The notes below the pieces were generated by a model. It saw only the letters and a list, made by a program, of their open reading frames with translations. It made no database searches and was not told the DNA's origin. Source: Sphingobium aromaticiconvertens (lineage in GTDB: Bacteria; Pseudomonadota; Alphaproteobacteria; Sphingomonadales; Sphingomonadaceae). Taken from it: 64,000 nt of DNA. The stretch is from NCBI RefSeq assembly GCF_037154075.1, contig NZ_JBANRJ010000001.1, positions 552,001 to 616,000 on the forward strand. Reading direction: 5' to 3'. This document shows positions 54,467 through 63,952 of this stretch, one piece after another. The position numbers and the translations under genes were made by a program. Position 1 is the stretch's first letter. Every line of letters begins with the position of its first letter.

Positions 54467-57286
54467 ATGACGCGAAATATTCTGCGTGCGGCTATTACAT
54501 CGTCTGCTGCGATTGTGGCAGTCGCGGCGGCGCCATCCGTTTCCGCTGCTGCGGCCGTGAAATTCGATATTCCGGCCCAGTCGATGCAAGCCGCCCTTGC
54601 GCAATTTTCCCGACAGTCGGGCATTCAAATCCTGTTTTCCTATGATCAGGTCGAGGGGCTTCGCGCACCGTCGGTAAATGGCCGCATGGCCCCCAATGTT
54701 GCGCTATCCCGTCTCATCGCGGGCAGTGGTCTCAAGGTGTCGCTCGCCAACAGCAATGTGATCGCCTTGTCGCTGATCGGTGGCGCAAAGCCAGCGCGCC
54801 GGATGGAGGTCGCCAGTCTGTCGGTTACCAGCCTGCCGATGAGCATGCAGTCCGCCATGATGGTTCAGGGGAGCGCCGCTTCCATCGCCCCACAGGCAGC
54901 GCTGGACGAACCGGGACCGGATATCGTCGTGACCGGGTCGCGCGGCCTCGCGCGGACGATTACGGATAGTCCCACGCCGATCGACGTCATTTCAGCCAAG
55001 GAACTCGAAGCCACGGGCAAGCCCGGCGTTCTCGCCGCGCTCAACACACTGGTGCCCAGTTTCAACGTGCCGACCCGCGCAGGTGGCGGCATTTCCACGG
55101 TCATCAGCACTGGCGGCCTGCGCGGCCTGAATCCCGATCAGACGTTGATTCTGGTCAACGGCAAGCGTCGCCACAAGACATCGCTCATCAATTCGGTCTC
55201 CTCCTTCTACAATGGCTCGGTCCCGGCCGATCTTGATCTCATCCCCACCTCGGCCATCGACCATATTGAGGTGCTGCGCGACGGTGCCGCCGCGCAATAT
55301 GGGTCGGACGCTATCGCCGGCGTCATCAACCTCATTCTGAAAAGCGGTACGAATGGCGGTTCGGCCTCTTTCACCGCAGGGCAGAATTATGACCGTTCCG
55401 ATGGCGAAAATTATCTGGTGCAGGGAAACTGGGGCACCAAGCTGGGTGAATCGGGCTTCCTCGACATTTTCGCCAATGGCAAGATCCAGCAGGTTTCGAA
55501 CCGCGCCGTGCCGATCGCCGATAACATCAACCTCTATCCGCTCGTCAACGGTCAACGTGACCCGCGCGAAGCCACGATCGACCGCCTCGTCACCAAAAAT
55601 TATGGTGCTTTCCCGGCCAAGGGTTTCAACGTCGGCTATAATGTTGGCTATGATGCGGGCGGCATTCACCTTTATTCCTTCGGCACCTACAGCCAGCGCA
55701 ATTCGGAACTGAACTTTACCTTCCGTGCCCCAAACAACACGGCGACCCTGCCAGAGGTCTATCCCAATGGCTTCCGGCCGCGCCTCGACGTTGTGGAAGA
55801 TGATTTTGAATTCGCGCTGGGCCTGAAGGGTCAGGTCGCTGGATGGGACTGGGATCTCAGCACCACCTATGGCAAAAATTATGCCTATCGTCAGGGCTAT
55901 GAAACCTACAATCCCACGCTTGGGCCGACTAGCCCGACTGAACTGTATGTCGGTGCGCTGAAGTCCACCGAATGGGTCAATTCGCTCGATCTCACCAAGG
56001 GCTTCGACGTTGCCGGGCATTTGCAGGTTTCCGCCGGTCTTCAGCACCGTCACGAAACCTATGAGATAATGCCCGGCGAGCCGGATTCCTATGCGGCGGG
56101 CGGCTATACCTATGTCAGGAACGGCGTGACGATCCGTCCCGCACCCGGTGGGCAGGCGGCCAACGGCATCACGCCGGAGGATGCGGGCAGCATCTCCCGC
56201 GACAATCTGGCGGCCTATGCCGATGTCGCCTGGGACCCCAGTCCGTCGACCACGATCGGCGCAGCCGCGCGGTTCGAACATTATGATGATGCCAGCGGAG
56301 ATACGTTGATCGGCAAGGTCAATTTCCGTCAGGCTGTAACGCCCTGGTTCTCGTTCCGGGGGGCGGCAGGCACGGGCTTTCGCGCGCCCGCTCTCGCGCA
56401 ACAAATCTACGCCTCCACCAGCGGTCAGTTCCGCATGATCGCAGGCGTTCTCAACCTGTTGCAGATCAAGACGCTTCCTGTGGGGTCTGCCGCAGCGATA
56501 GCCCTTGGTTCCGAACCGCTGACGCCGGAAAAATCAACCAACTTCTCGGGTGGGTTCGTATTGACGCCGCTGCAGAATCTCAGCGTCACCGTTGACGCCT
56601 ATCAGGTCAAGGTGAAGGACCGTATCGCCGTTACCTCGACGCTGACGGGCAGTGCGGTGTCGGCCATCCTGATCGCCAATGGCCTGTCGTCCGACATCAG
56701 TGCACAATATTATACAAATGCCATCGACACCCGGACACGGGGCATCGATATCGTGGCAAGCTATCGCCACGCGCTGGGCGGTCTCAAACTATCCTGGAAC
56801 CTTGGGTATAATTACAACAAGACCAGGATCACCAACATCAAGGCCAATCCTCCAGAACTCGCTTCACTCGGTGCCGGTTTCGTGTTGTTTGATCGTCTGT
56901 CGCAGATGAATATCACAGAAAATCTGCCCAAGACGAAGCTGTTCATCGGGAATGTCGCGACGCTTGGCGACTTCAGCCTGTCGAGCCGCGTCACCCGCTT
57001 CGGCTCGTTCAACTCGTTCGGCAATGCAACCGCGACAGTCGGCGGCGTACCGGTTTATGGCAGCGATCGCCATTTCGGGGCCAAGTTCATAACCGATACC
57101 GAGTTCACCTGGCAGGCGACGCCGGTGCTGGCCGTATCGGTTGGTGCGAACAACCTGTTCAACGTTTACCCCGACTATGACTCTGCCTCGGCAAATGCCA
57201 GCCTGGGGTCCGGCTTCTACGCCACCAGCGGCGCCTATGGCTTCACCGGCGGCTATTATTACGGGAAGGTCGCGGTCAAATTCTGA
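54467..57286 (+). CDS. TonB-dependent transducer with STN domain
   Basis: A 939-residue receptor. Signal peptide (about residues 1-28), then an STN domain (about 31-105: VKFDIPAQSMQAALAQFSRQ, GIQILFSYDQVEG, GRMAPNVALSRLI), the contact surface for FecR. A TonB box IVVTGSRG near 152, plug with GGLRGLNPDQTLILVNGKRR and GAAAQYGSDAIAGVINLIL, and a barrel ending KVAVKF. Divergent from the sigma gene, as in fecIRA-type surface signalling. Substrate unknown. Confidence 0.94.
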   Translation: MTRNILRAAITSSAAIVAVAAAPSVSAAAAVKFDIPAQSMQAALAQFSRQSGIQILFSYDQVEGLRAPSVNGRMAPNVALSRLIAGSGLKVSLANSNVIALSLIGGAKPARRMEVASLSVTSLPMSMQSAMMVQGSAASIAPQAALDEPGPDIVVTGSRGLARTITDSPTPIDVISAKELEATGKPGVLAALNTLVPSFNVPTRAGGGISTVISTGGLRGLNPDQTLILVNGKRRHKTSLINSVSSFYNGSVPADLDLIPTSAIDHIEVLRDGAAAQYGSDAIAGVINLILKSGTNGGSASFTAGQNYDRSDGENYLVQGNWGTKLGESGFLDIFANGKIQQVSNRAVPIADNINLYPLVNGQRDPREATIDRLVTKNYGAFPAKGFNVGYNVGYDAGGIHLYSFGTYSQRNSELNFTFRAPNNTATLPEVYPNGFRPRLDVVEDDFEFALGLKGQVAGWDWDLSTTYGKNYAYRQGYETYNPTLGPTSPTELYVGALKSTEWVNSLDLTKGFDVAGHLQVSAGLQHRHETYEIMPGEPDSYAAGGYTYVRNGVTIRPAPGGQAANGITPEDAGSISRDNLAAYADVAWDPSPSTTIGAAARFEHYDDASGDTLIGKVNFRQAVTPWFSFRGAAGTGFRAPALAQQIYASTSGQFRMIAGVLNLLQIKTLPVGSAAAIALGSEPLTPEKSTNFSGGFVLTPLQNLSVTVDAYQVKVKDRIAVTSTLTGSAVSAILIANGLSSDISAQYYTNAIDTRTRGIDIVASYRHALGGLKLSWNLGYNYNKTRITNIKANPPELASLGAGFVLFDRLSQMNITENLPKTKLFIGNVATLGDFSLSSRVTRFGSFNSFGNATATVGGVPVYGSDRHFGAKFITDTEFTWQATPVLAVSVGANNLFNVYPDYDSASANASLGSGFYATSGAYGFTGGYYYGKVAVKF

Positions 57287-57448
57287 TCTTCCCTCCGGTG
57301 CATGCGCCCGATAGTCGCCCGCGCCCTTTCGGGATGTGCTGCGCACGATGGGCCGGAAAAATCCGCAAAAAGCCTGGGTGGACTAGCAGAAGCGGCGGGC
57401 GCCCGCGTTTACCCAATCAAAGCAGTTCATATTCCCTGGGGGGTCTTC

Positions 57449-59959
57449 ATGTCGCGCACATTTCTGAAATCCATCGGCCTGGTGTCGACCGCATTGGCGG
57501 GCGTGCTGGCTATGCCATCCTTCGCCATTGGCCAGGATGCCGCGCCGCAGGCGAGCGGCGAAGACGTTGGTTCTGCCATCGTCGTCACCGGATCGCGCGG
57601 TCAGCAACGGACCGTTGTCGATAGCCCGACGCCGATCGACGTCATCTCCGGCGAAGACCTGGAACGGACCGGCAAGGCCGGCGTATTCTCCGCCCTCAAT
57701 ACGCTGGTGCCCAGTTTCAACCTGCCGGTCAGGGCCGGCGGCGCTACTTCCACGGTGATCGCGACTGGCGGCTTGCGTGGCCTGAACCCCGATCAGGTGT
57801 TGATCCTGGTCAATGGCAAGCGCCGCCACAAGACATCGCTCATCAACGCGGTGTCCACGCTCTATAATGGCTCGGTCCCCGCCGATCTGGACATGATCCC
57901 GGTGGCCGCCATCGACCATATCGAGGTGCTGCGCGACGGCGCTGCCGCGCAATATGGGTCGGACGCCATCGCGGGCGTCATCAATATCATCCTGAAGGAC
58001 GATAATTCGGGCGGTTCGGCCGGTTTCACGGCTGGCCAGAATTTCGACCGGTCAGACGGCGAACTTTATCAGGCGAACCTTAATTTCGGTATGAAGCTGG
58101 GTGAAAACGGCTTTGCCAATTTCTCGCTCAACCTAAAGAAGCAGGAAATGTCGAACCGCGCGTTGCCGCTGGCCGACTGCACACGCACTGCCACCACGAC
58201 CTGCCTCTACCCGCTTGTCGGCGGTCAGCTCGACCCGCGCGATGCCGCAGCCGTCGGCACGGAACGGATCGTTACGACCAGCTTCGGCGCCATGCCTTCG
58301 CGCAGCATCAACACCGGGCTGAACGCTGGCTACGATCTGGGCGATATCCATCTCTATGCTTTTGGCACCTACAGCCAGCGGCGGTCGGACCTTTGGTACT
58401 CGTATCGTTATCCCAAGGACGTCAACAACGTCATGGGCATCTATCCCAATGGCTATCGTCCGCATGTGATGATCGACGAGGAAGATTTCGAATTCGTGCT
58501 GGGCGCCAAGGGTCTGGTTGCTGGTTGGGATTGGGATTTCAGCACTGGCTATGGCCGCAACCGTGCCCGCCAGTCGTCGGAAGGGACGGTCAACCCGACC
58601 CTGGGTGTGCTCAGCCCCACCGAATTCTATATCGGTACGCTCAAATCCTCGGAATTCGTGACCTCGCTGGATCTGACGCGCGGTTATGACGTGGGGGGCG
58701 GCAACCTTCAGGTGTCGGCGGGCGCGCAGCACCGCCACGAACGCTATCAGACCTTTGCGGGCGATCCGGCAAGCTATGCGACTGGCTCCAATATCGTGGC
58801 GGGCATGACGCCGGGCGCGCAAAGTTCGGCCGGTTTCCAGCCGCAGGACGCGGCCTATATGTCGCGCGACAATGTCTCCGTCTATGGCGACCTGGCTTGG
58901 GACCCCAGCAAGGATCTGACCATCGGTGCGGCCGCGCGCTTTGAACATTATGATGACGGCAGCGGCAACACGCTGATCTGGAAGGTCAATGGCCGTTATG
59001 CCGCCACACCCTGGCTGGCGGTGCGTGCTGCCGCCAATACCGGCTTCCGCGCCCCGGCCGTGGCGCAGCAAATCTATACCCAGACGACCAACCAGTTCCG
59101 GACGGTCAACGGCGTCAACAACGTCCTGTTGCAGATCAAGACACTGGGCGTGAACGATCCGGCGGCGATCGCATTGGGCGCAAAGCCGCTGACGCCCGAA
59201 AAGTCGTTCAATATTTCCGCTGGTGTCGTGTTGACGCCGATGCGCAACTTCAACCTGACGATCGACGCCTATCAGATCGACGTCGACGACCGTATCACCA
59301 TCACCAGCACGCTGACGGGCACGGTGATTTCGCAGATCCTGCTCGCCAACGGCTTCTCCTCACAGGAGGCGCAGACCCTGTCGGCGCAATATTATACCAA
59401 CGCCATCGACACCCGCACGCGCGGCATCGACATTGTTGCGTCGTACAAGCACAGCCTGTTCGACGTGGCCGACATGCAGTGGAATATCGGCTACAATTAC
59501 AACAAGACAAAGATCCGCAAGATCATCGACAATCCGTCGGAATTGAGCGCAATCAATTTCGAACTGTTCGACCGTAGCCGTCGCAGCAACATGACGACGA
59601 ACCTGCCGCGCACGAAACTGTCGATCAGCAATTACACAAGCGTCGGCGACTTTTCCCTTTCCACGCGTCTCACCCGCTATGGGAAGTTCGATGTCCTCCA
59701 GAACGGCGTTACAACTGCGGGTGTCACCACCTATCCCAACGACCGCAGCTATGGCGCCAAATGGATTACGGACGTGGAATTGGGATGGCAGATCACGCCG
59801 ATGGTCGACCTTGCGGTCGGCGCCAACAATCTGTTCAACGTCTATCCCGATGAAACGGGCCAGATCAGCGCCACGCTCGGGCAGGGCGCCTATCCGGGGA
59901 CCTCTCCCATCGGTTTCACGGGCGGTTCCTATTATGCCCGTGTGGGCGTGAAATTCTGA
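57449..59959 (+). CDS. TonB-dependent receptor, paralogue lacking the STN domain
   Basis: An 836-residue receptor with signal peptide (MSRTFLKSIGLVSTALAGVL), TonB box AIVVTGSRG near residue 43, and plug and barrel very similar throughout to the preceding receptor (shared GGLRGLNPDQ, NGKRRHKTSLIN, IDHIEVLRDGAAAQYGSDAI, and a common end). It has no STN domain, so it transports without signalling. Probable tandem duplication product. GGGGGG precedes ATG 57449. Confidence 0.93.
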   Translation: MSRTFLKSIGLVSTALAGVLAMPSFAIGQDAAPQASGEDVGSAIVVTGSRGQQRTVVDSPTPIDVISGEDLERTGKAGVFSALNTLVPSFNLPVRAGGATSTVIATGGLRGLNPDQVLILVNGKRRHKTSLINAVSTLYNGSVPADLDMIPVAAIDHIEVLRDGAAAQYGSDAIAGVINIILKDDNSGGSAGFTAGQNFDRSDGELYQANLNFGMKLGENGFANFSLNLKKQEMSNRALPLADCTRTATTTCLYPLVGGQLDPRDAAAVGTERIVTTSFGAMPSRSINTGLNAGYDLGDIHLYAFGTYSQRRSDLWYSYRYPKDVNNVMGIYPNGYRPHVMIDEEDFEFVLGAKGLVAGWDWDFSTGYGRNRARQSSEGTVNPTLGVLSPTEFYIGTLKSSEFVTSLDLTRGYDVGGGNLQVSAGAQHRHERYQTFAGDPASYATGSNIVAGMTPGAQSSAGFQPQDAAYMSRDNVSVYGDLAWDPSKDLTIGAAARFEHYDDGSGNTLIWKVNGRYAATPWLAVRAAANTGFRAPAVAQQIYTQTTNQFRTVNGVNNVLLQIKTLGVNDPAAIALGAKPLTPEKSFNISAGVVLTPMRNFNLTIDAYQIDVDDRITITSTLTGTVISQILLANGFSSQEAQTLSAQYYTNAIDTRTRGIDIVASYKHSLFDVADMQWNIGYNYNKTKIRKIIDNPSELSAINFELFDRSRRSNMTTNLPRTKLSISNYTSVGDFSLSTRLTRYGKFDVLQNGVTTAGVTTYPNDRSYGAKWITDVELGWQITPMVDLAVGANNLFNVYPDETGQISATLGQGAYPGTSPIGFTGGSYYARVGVKF

Positions 59960-59978
59960 CAAGCGGGGAATGATCGAT

Positions 59979-62084
59979 ATGAACGCACGACCAATATTTC
60001 TCGCGCTGATGCTGGCGGGAACGGCTCTGGCGGCTCCCGCCGCCACGCCGTCCGCCTCGTCCACCAAATGGGGCGAGGGTGAAATCCTGTGGGACAGTTT
60101 CGGCGTTCCCCATATTTACGCCAAGACCGAGGAAGGCGGCTTCTATGGCTTCGGTTATGCGCAGGCGCAGAGTCACGGCAATCTGCTGCTGCGCATGTAC
60201 GGTGAATCACGCGGGCGCGCGGCCGAATATTGGGGCGCGAAATATGACGCGCAGGACAAATGGCTTGTGGCCAACGACGTGCCCGAACGGTCGGCCCTGT
60301 GGTTCAAGCAGCAGGCGCCGCAGATGCAGAAGGATCTCAATGCCTTTGCGGCGGGCGTCAACGCCTATGCGGCGGCCCATCCAGACAAGATCGACCCCGC
60401 CATGGCCGTGGTCCTGCCGCTGAGCGGTGTCGACATCATCGGGCATGCCCATCGCCTCATGAACTTTGGCTATATCGCTTCGGACCGGAAAGTTCTGGTC
60501 GATCCTTCCACCAATGAAGCGGGAGGGTCCAACGCATGGGCGGTCGCGCCATCGCGGTCCGCCAGCGGCAAGGCGATGCTGCTTGCCAACCCGCATCTTC
60601 CCTGGGCGCCCAGCCAGTTGACCTATTATGAAGCGCAGATCACAGCGCCCGGCCTTTCTATCTATGGCGCGACCCAGGTCGGCCTGCCGGTGCTGCGCTT
60701 CGGCTTCAACAATGACCTGGGCTTCACCAATACCGTCAACACCATGCAGGGCTTCACCAGTTACAAGCTGACCCTGGCGGATGATGGCTATCGTTTCGAC
60801 GGCAAGGTCCTGCCGTTTAAATCGGTCATGAAAAGCTACAAGGTCAAGCAGGCCGACGGCACGCTCAAGACCATCAACTTCGAGCAGAAAAGCGCGATTC
60901 AAGGACCGGTTTTCACCCTGCCGGACGGCAAGACTACCATTGCGCTCAAGGTGGCGGGTCTCGACCGCCCCGGCGTGCTCCAGCAATATCTGGACATGGG
61001 CAAGGCGCGGGACTGGGCCGCTTTCCAGAAGGCCTTGCGCACGATGCAGGTACCGATGTTCAACATCGTCTATGCCGATCGGGCAGGCCATATCCTCTAT
61101 CTGGACAACGGCCTGCTGCCTAAACATCCCGATGGCGACCTCAAATATTGGTCGGCGCCAGTATCGGGCGATAGCTCCGCGACGCTGTGGAAGGATATCC
61201 ACAGCTATGACGACATGCCCAAGATATTCGATCCCGCCAGCGGTTTCGTCCAGAACGCCAATGATCCGCCATGGCTCGCCACATGGCCACGCCAGCTCGA
61301 TCCCAAGGCTTTTCCGGCCTATGTCGCACCCATAGGGCCGGTCAGCCAGCGGGCGCAGATGTCGATCAAGCTGATGTCGAGCAAGGACAAGATCGGCTTC
61401 GACGATTTCGTTGAACGCAAGCTGACCACGACATCACTGATGGCGCAGCGGATGCTGCCGGATCTGATCGCAGCGGCCGCCGCGTCGAATGACCCGGATA
61501 TCCAGACAGCCGTTACGTTGCTGAAGGGTTGGGACCACAAGTTCGAGGCGGACAGCCGCGGCGCCCTGTTATTTGAAACCTGGGCGGCGATCTTTGCGCC
61601 GAAGAATTTCACCGACCAGTCCAACTACGCGGTTAAATGGACCCTCGATGATCCGCTGGCGACGCCGCGCGGCCTGAAGGATGCCGCTGCCGCCGTGGTG
61701 ATGCTCAAGGAAGCGGTAGCCAAGACCAGATCACTCTATGGCGCGGTCGATCGCCCCTATGGCGATGTGTCTCGCTTTCACATCGGCGATGTCAGCCTGC
61801 CGGGTAACGGTGGCTACGGCAATACCGGCGTGTTTCGCACGATCACCTGGAGCCCGATGAAGAATGGCGAGCGGACGCCTGCTCATGGTGAAACCTGGGT
61901 GTCGATGGTCGAATTCGGGACGCCGATGAAAGCGGTAGGCATGATGAGCTATGGCAATAGCAGCCAGCCTGGGTCGAAGCATAACAGCGATCAACTGCGC
62001 TTCCTGGCCGACAAGACATTCCGCACATTCTGGATCGAACGCGCGGATGTCGAGAAAAACGTGGAGGAAGTGACGAAGTTTTGA
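59979..62084 (+). CDS. Periplasmic penicillin-acylase-family N-acyl hydrolase
   Basis: About 701 residues with a signal peptide. An Ntn hydrolase: alpha chain with GFYGFGYAQAQSHGNLLLRM, a spacer, and the self-processing nucleophile S184 in GGSNAWAV that becomes the beta-chain N-terminus. Further conserved NPHLPW (His about 206) and GFNNDLGFTNTVN oxyanion region. Relatives include acyl-homoserine-lactone acylases (PvdQ, QuiP) and penicillin G acylase; substrate here unknown. It starts 20 bp after the TonB receptor pair and is probably co-transcribed. ATG 59970 is an alternative start. Confidence 0.93.
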   Translation: MNARPIFLALMLAGTALAAPAATPSASSTKWGEGEILWDSFGVPHIYAKTEEGGFYGFGYAQAQSHGNLLLRMYGESRGRAAEYWGAKYDAQDKWLVANDVPERSALWFKQQAPQMQKDLNAFAAGVNAYAAAHPDKIDPAMAVVLPLSGVDIIGHAHRLMNFGYIASDRKVLVDPSTNEAGGSNAWAVAPSRSASGKAMLLANPHLPWAPSQLTYYEAQITAPGLSIYGATQVGLPVLRFGFNNDLGFTNTVNTMQGFTSYKLTLADDGYRFDGKVLPFKSVMKSYKVKQADGTLKTINFEQKSAIQGPVFTLPDGKTTIALKVAGLDRPGVLQQYLDMGKARDWAAFQKALRTMQVPMFNIVYADRAGHILYLDNGLLPKHPDGDLKYWSAPVSGDSSATLWKDIHSYDDMPKIFDPASGFVQNANDPPWLATWPRQLDPKAFPAYVAPIGPVSQRAQMSIKLMSSKDKIGFDDFVERKLTTTSLMAQRMLPDLIAAAAASNDPDIQTAVTLLKGWDHKFEADSRGALLFETWAAIFAPKNFTDQSNYAVKWTLDDPLATPRGLKDAAAAVVMLKEAVAKTRSLYGAVDRPYGDVSRFHIGDVSLPGNGGYGNTGVFRTITWSPMKNGERTPAHGETWVSMVEFGTPMKAVGMMSYGNSSQPGSKHNSDQLRFLADKTFRTFWIERADVEKNVEEVTKF

Positions 62085-62232
62085 CCAGCCGCCGATGTGG
62101 GCGTTGAAGGCCAAAGCGCCTTCGCCACGCTTTCCGCCAGCGGTCGTGAAAGCCATGCAATGGACGGATCGACAATGGGATTGCTCTTCATCCCGAGCCA
62201 GCTAATCTGTTCCCTGAACAATGTGAGGGGCC

Positions 62233-63399
62233 ATGTCGGAGCGCAAACTCAAAGCATGGCAACGTGCCGGCCTGATAGATGCTGAGACTGCGGAAAGAGT
62301 CCGGGTCTGGGAAGCCGGACATGCGCGACCGTTGGGCGTGTGGGCGATTGTCGGACTGGGCGCTCTGACCATCGGGCTGGGGATCGTGTCGGTGGTCGCG
62401 GCCAATTGGGACGCGATATCGGGGGAACTCCGACTGGCCGCTCACTTTATCCTCATGGTTGGGCTTGCAGCATGGCTTTGGGTGTATCTGCCCAAAAGGG
62501 AGAAGAACGACTATTTCAGTGACGGCGGGCTTTTTGTCGCTGCTGTCCTTGGGCTTACATTCTTCGCCCATGCTGGTCAGGTCTATCAAACCTCCTCTCC
62601 GCTTTGGCAGCCGTTGCTGGCCTGGCTTATCCTGTTCTCGCCGCTCCTGTTGCTGTTCGGAAGGGGGTGGCCGATTGCCACTTTGTGGATGGTTGGCGTG
62701 CTGGGGACGGCATGGTCTCATGCTGATGAATATGGCCATGTGTGGCTGTGGGGGACGCACGCGACGCCACCCTCCCACCCCGCACTCTATTGGGGACTGA
62801 TCGCCTGTCCGCCGATGGTGATCGCGGCGTTTTCGGCAGCCATGCGCGGAATCAGTGTACGCCCCGCTTTCTGGCGACTTCTGGAACAACTGGCCATTGC
62901 CACGATCCTCGCCGGCCTCACCATCCTCATCATCGTCCGAGGATGGGAAAGCCGCTCAGACTATCTCTTTGGCAGCGTCGCCGTTCAAAGTCTGGCGCTG
63001 ATCGGAGCGGCGGCGGCGATCTTTGTCGCTCGTCGGACGCGATCTGGCGAGGCTACGGCCAGGATTCTGGGCGTTGCAGCGGTGTTGCATACCGGTCAGG
63101 CGCTGCTGCTCGATCTTAGCGATCCAGACCGGGGGCCATGGATGAGCAGCCTTTTTTTCCTTATCCTATGGGGCGCCATTGCCGCTGGCGCGCACTATGC
63201 TGGCTGGCGTCGTATTTTCCAGCTCGCCGTGGGGCTGATCGCCGTGCGGATCATCATCCTCAGTTTCGAGCTGAACGACGATCTTTTAGGGAATGGCGTC
63301 GGTCTTATCCTCTCAGGCATCTTTGCGATGGCCGTTGCCTGGGCGACGGTGCATGTCTCAAAACGCTATGCGCCAGCGCAGGGGATGGCGCATGACTAG
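62233..63399 (+). CDS. DUF2157 membrane protein
   Basis: A 388-residue protein with an N-terminal cytoplasmic helix pair (SERKLKAWQRAGLIDAETAE, the family hallmark) and about ten hydrophobic helices. DUF2157 proteins are unknown in function and often precede a GDYXXLXY protein, as here (8-bp overlap). A 148-bp gap separates it from the acylase gene, so shared transcription is uncertain. Confidence 0.88.
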   Translation: MSERKLKAWQRAGLIDAETAERVRVWEAGHARPLGVWAIVGLGALTIGLGIVSVVAANWDAISGELRLAAHFILMVGLAAWLWVYLPKREKNDYFSDGGLFVAAVLGLTFFAHAGQVYQTSSPLWQPLLAWLILFSPLLLLFGRGWPIATLWMVGVLGTAWSHADEYGHVWLWGTHATPPSHPALYWGLIACPPMVIAAFSAAMRGISVRPAFWRLLEQLAIATILAGLTILIIVRGWESRSDYLFGSVAVQSLALIGAAAAIFVARRTRSGEATARILGVAAVLHTGQALLLDLSDPDRGPWMSSLFFLILWGAIAAGAHYAGWRRIFQLAVGLIAVRIIILSFELNDDLLGNGVGLILSGIFAMAVAWATVHVSKRYAPAQGMAHD

Positions 63400-63952
63400 G
63401 CCTGTGCCCCTTCGCACCTGCCTGGCGGCCGCCCTTCTCCTGCCATTGATCGTGCTCGCTTACACATGGGGGGCAACCTATCGCCTGGCCCAACAGGGGC
63501 AGGATTGGCTCGTTCCCATCAACGGCTATGACCCAAGAGACTTGCTGCGCGGGCATTTCGTCCAATATCGCTATGACTGGCCGGTGAACAGGCCGTCAGC
63601 GGACCGGCGGGGTGAAGTGTCGGCCGCTCTTGATCCGACCCATGCCAGTCGGCTGTGCATAGAGGGTGTTGCACCAAATATCACCGGGGTTCGCGCACTT
63701 CCTTTTTCAGAAGATCAGGTCGGCTCGCAAGCGACGGAAGGGTGTGCGATCGTCGTCCACGCCACTCTGGGTACGCGTCGCGAGGTGCGGGGGCTGGAAA
63801 CCGGTATTATGTTCACGTCGCAAGACCGCGCGATTGCGCTTTCACGCAGGCTCGCGGACCGGAACCAGCAGGGCTTTGTTCGTGTCAAGATCAGGTCGGA
63901 TGGGGTGATGCGCCCCGTTGATCTGGAATTCAGGCCGCGTGTGAATAGCTAA
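63392..63952 (+). CDS. GDYXXLXY-domain membrane-anchored protein
   Basis: About 186 residues. One N-terminal helix (LAAALLLPLIVLAYTWGATY) followed by an extracytoplasmic domain with NGYDPRDLLRGHFVQYRYD, which is this family's D-x-R-D-L-L-R-G-x-Y/F-V-x-L/Y signature. Two cysteines (RLCIEG and GCAIVV) may pair. Function unknown. Coupled to DUF2157. The remaining 48 bp of the window hold nothing recognisable. Confidence 0.88.
   Translation: MTRPVPLRTCLAAALLLPLIVLAYTWGATYRLAQQGQDWLVPINGYDPRDLLRGHFVQYRYDWPVNRPSADRRGEVSAALDPTHASRLCIEGVAPNITGVRALPFSEDQVGSQATEGCAIVVHATLGTRREVRGLETGIMFTSQDRAIALSRRLADRNQQGFVRVKIRSDGVMRPVDLEFRPRVNS

Noticed and set aside
54992..56404. 470-codon frame antisense to the first TonB receptor
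   Set aside because: Antisense shadow; a similar shadow appears opposite the paralogous receptor, as expected from shared coding sequence.
48143..62084. Lasso-peptide (sphingopyxin-like) cluster
   Set aside because: TonB receptor and FecR/sigma genes suggested it, but there is no precursor, cyclase or isopeptidase gene; the hydrolase is a penicillin-acylase type.
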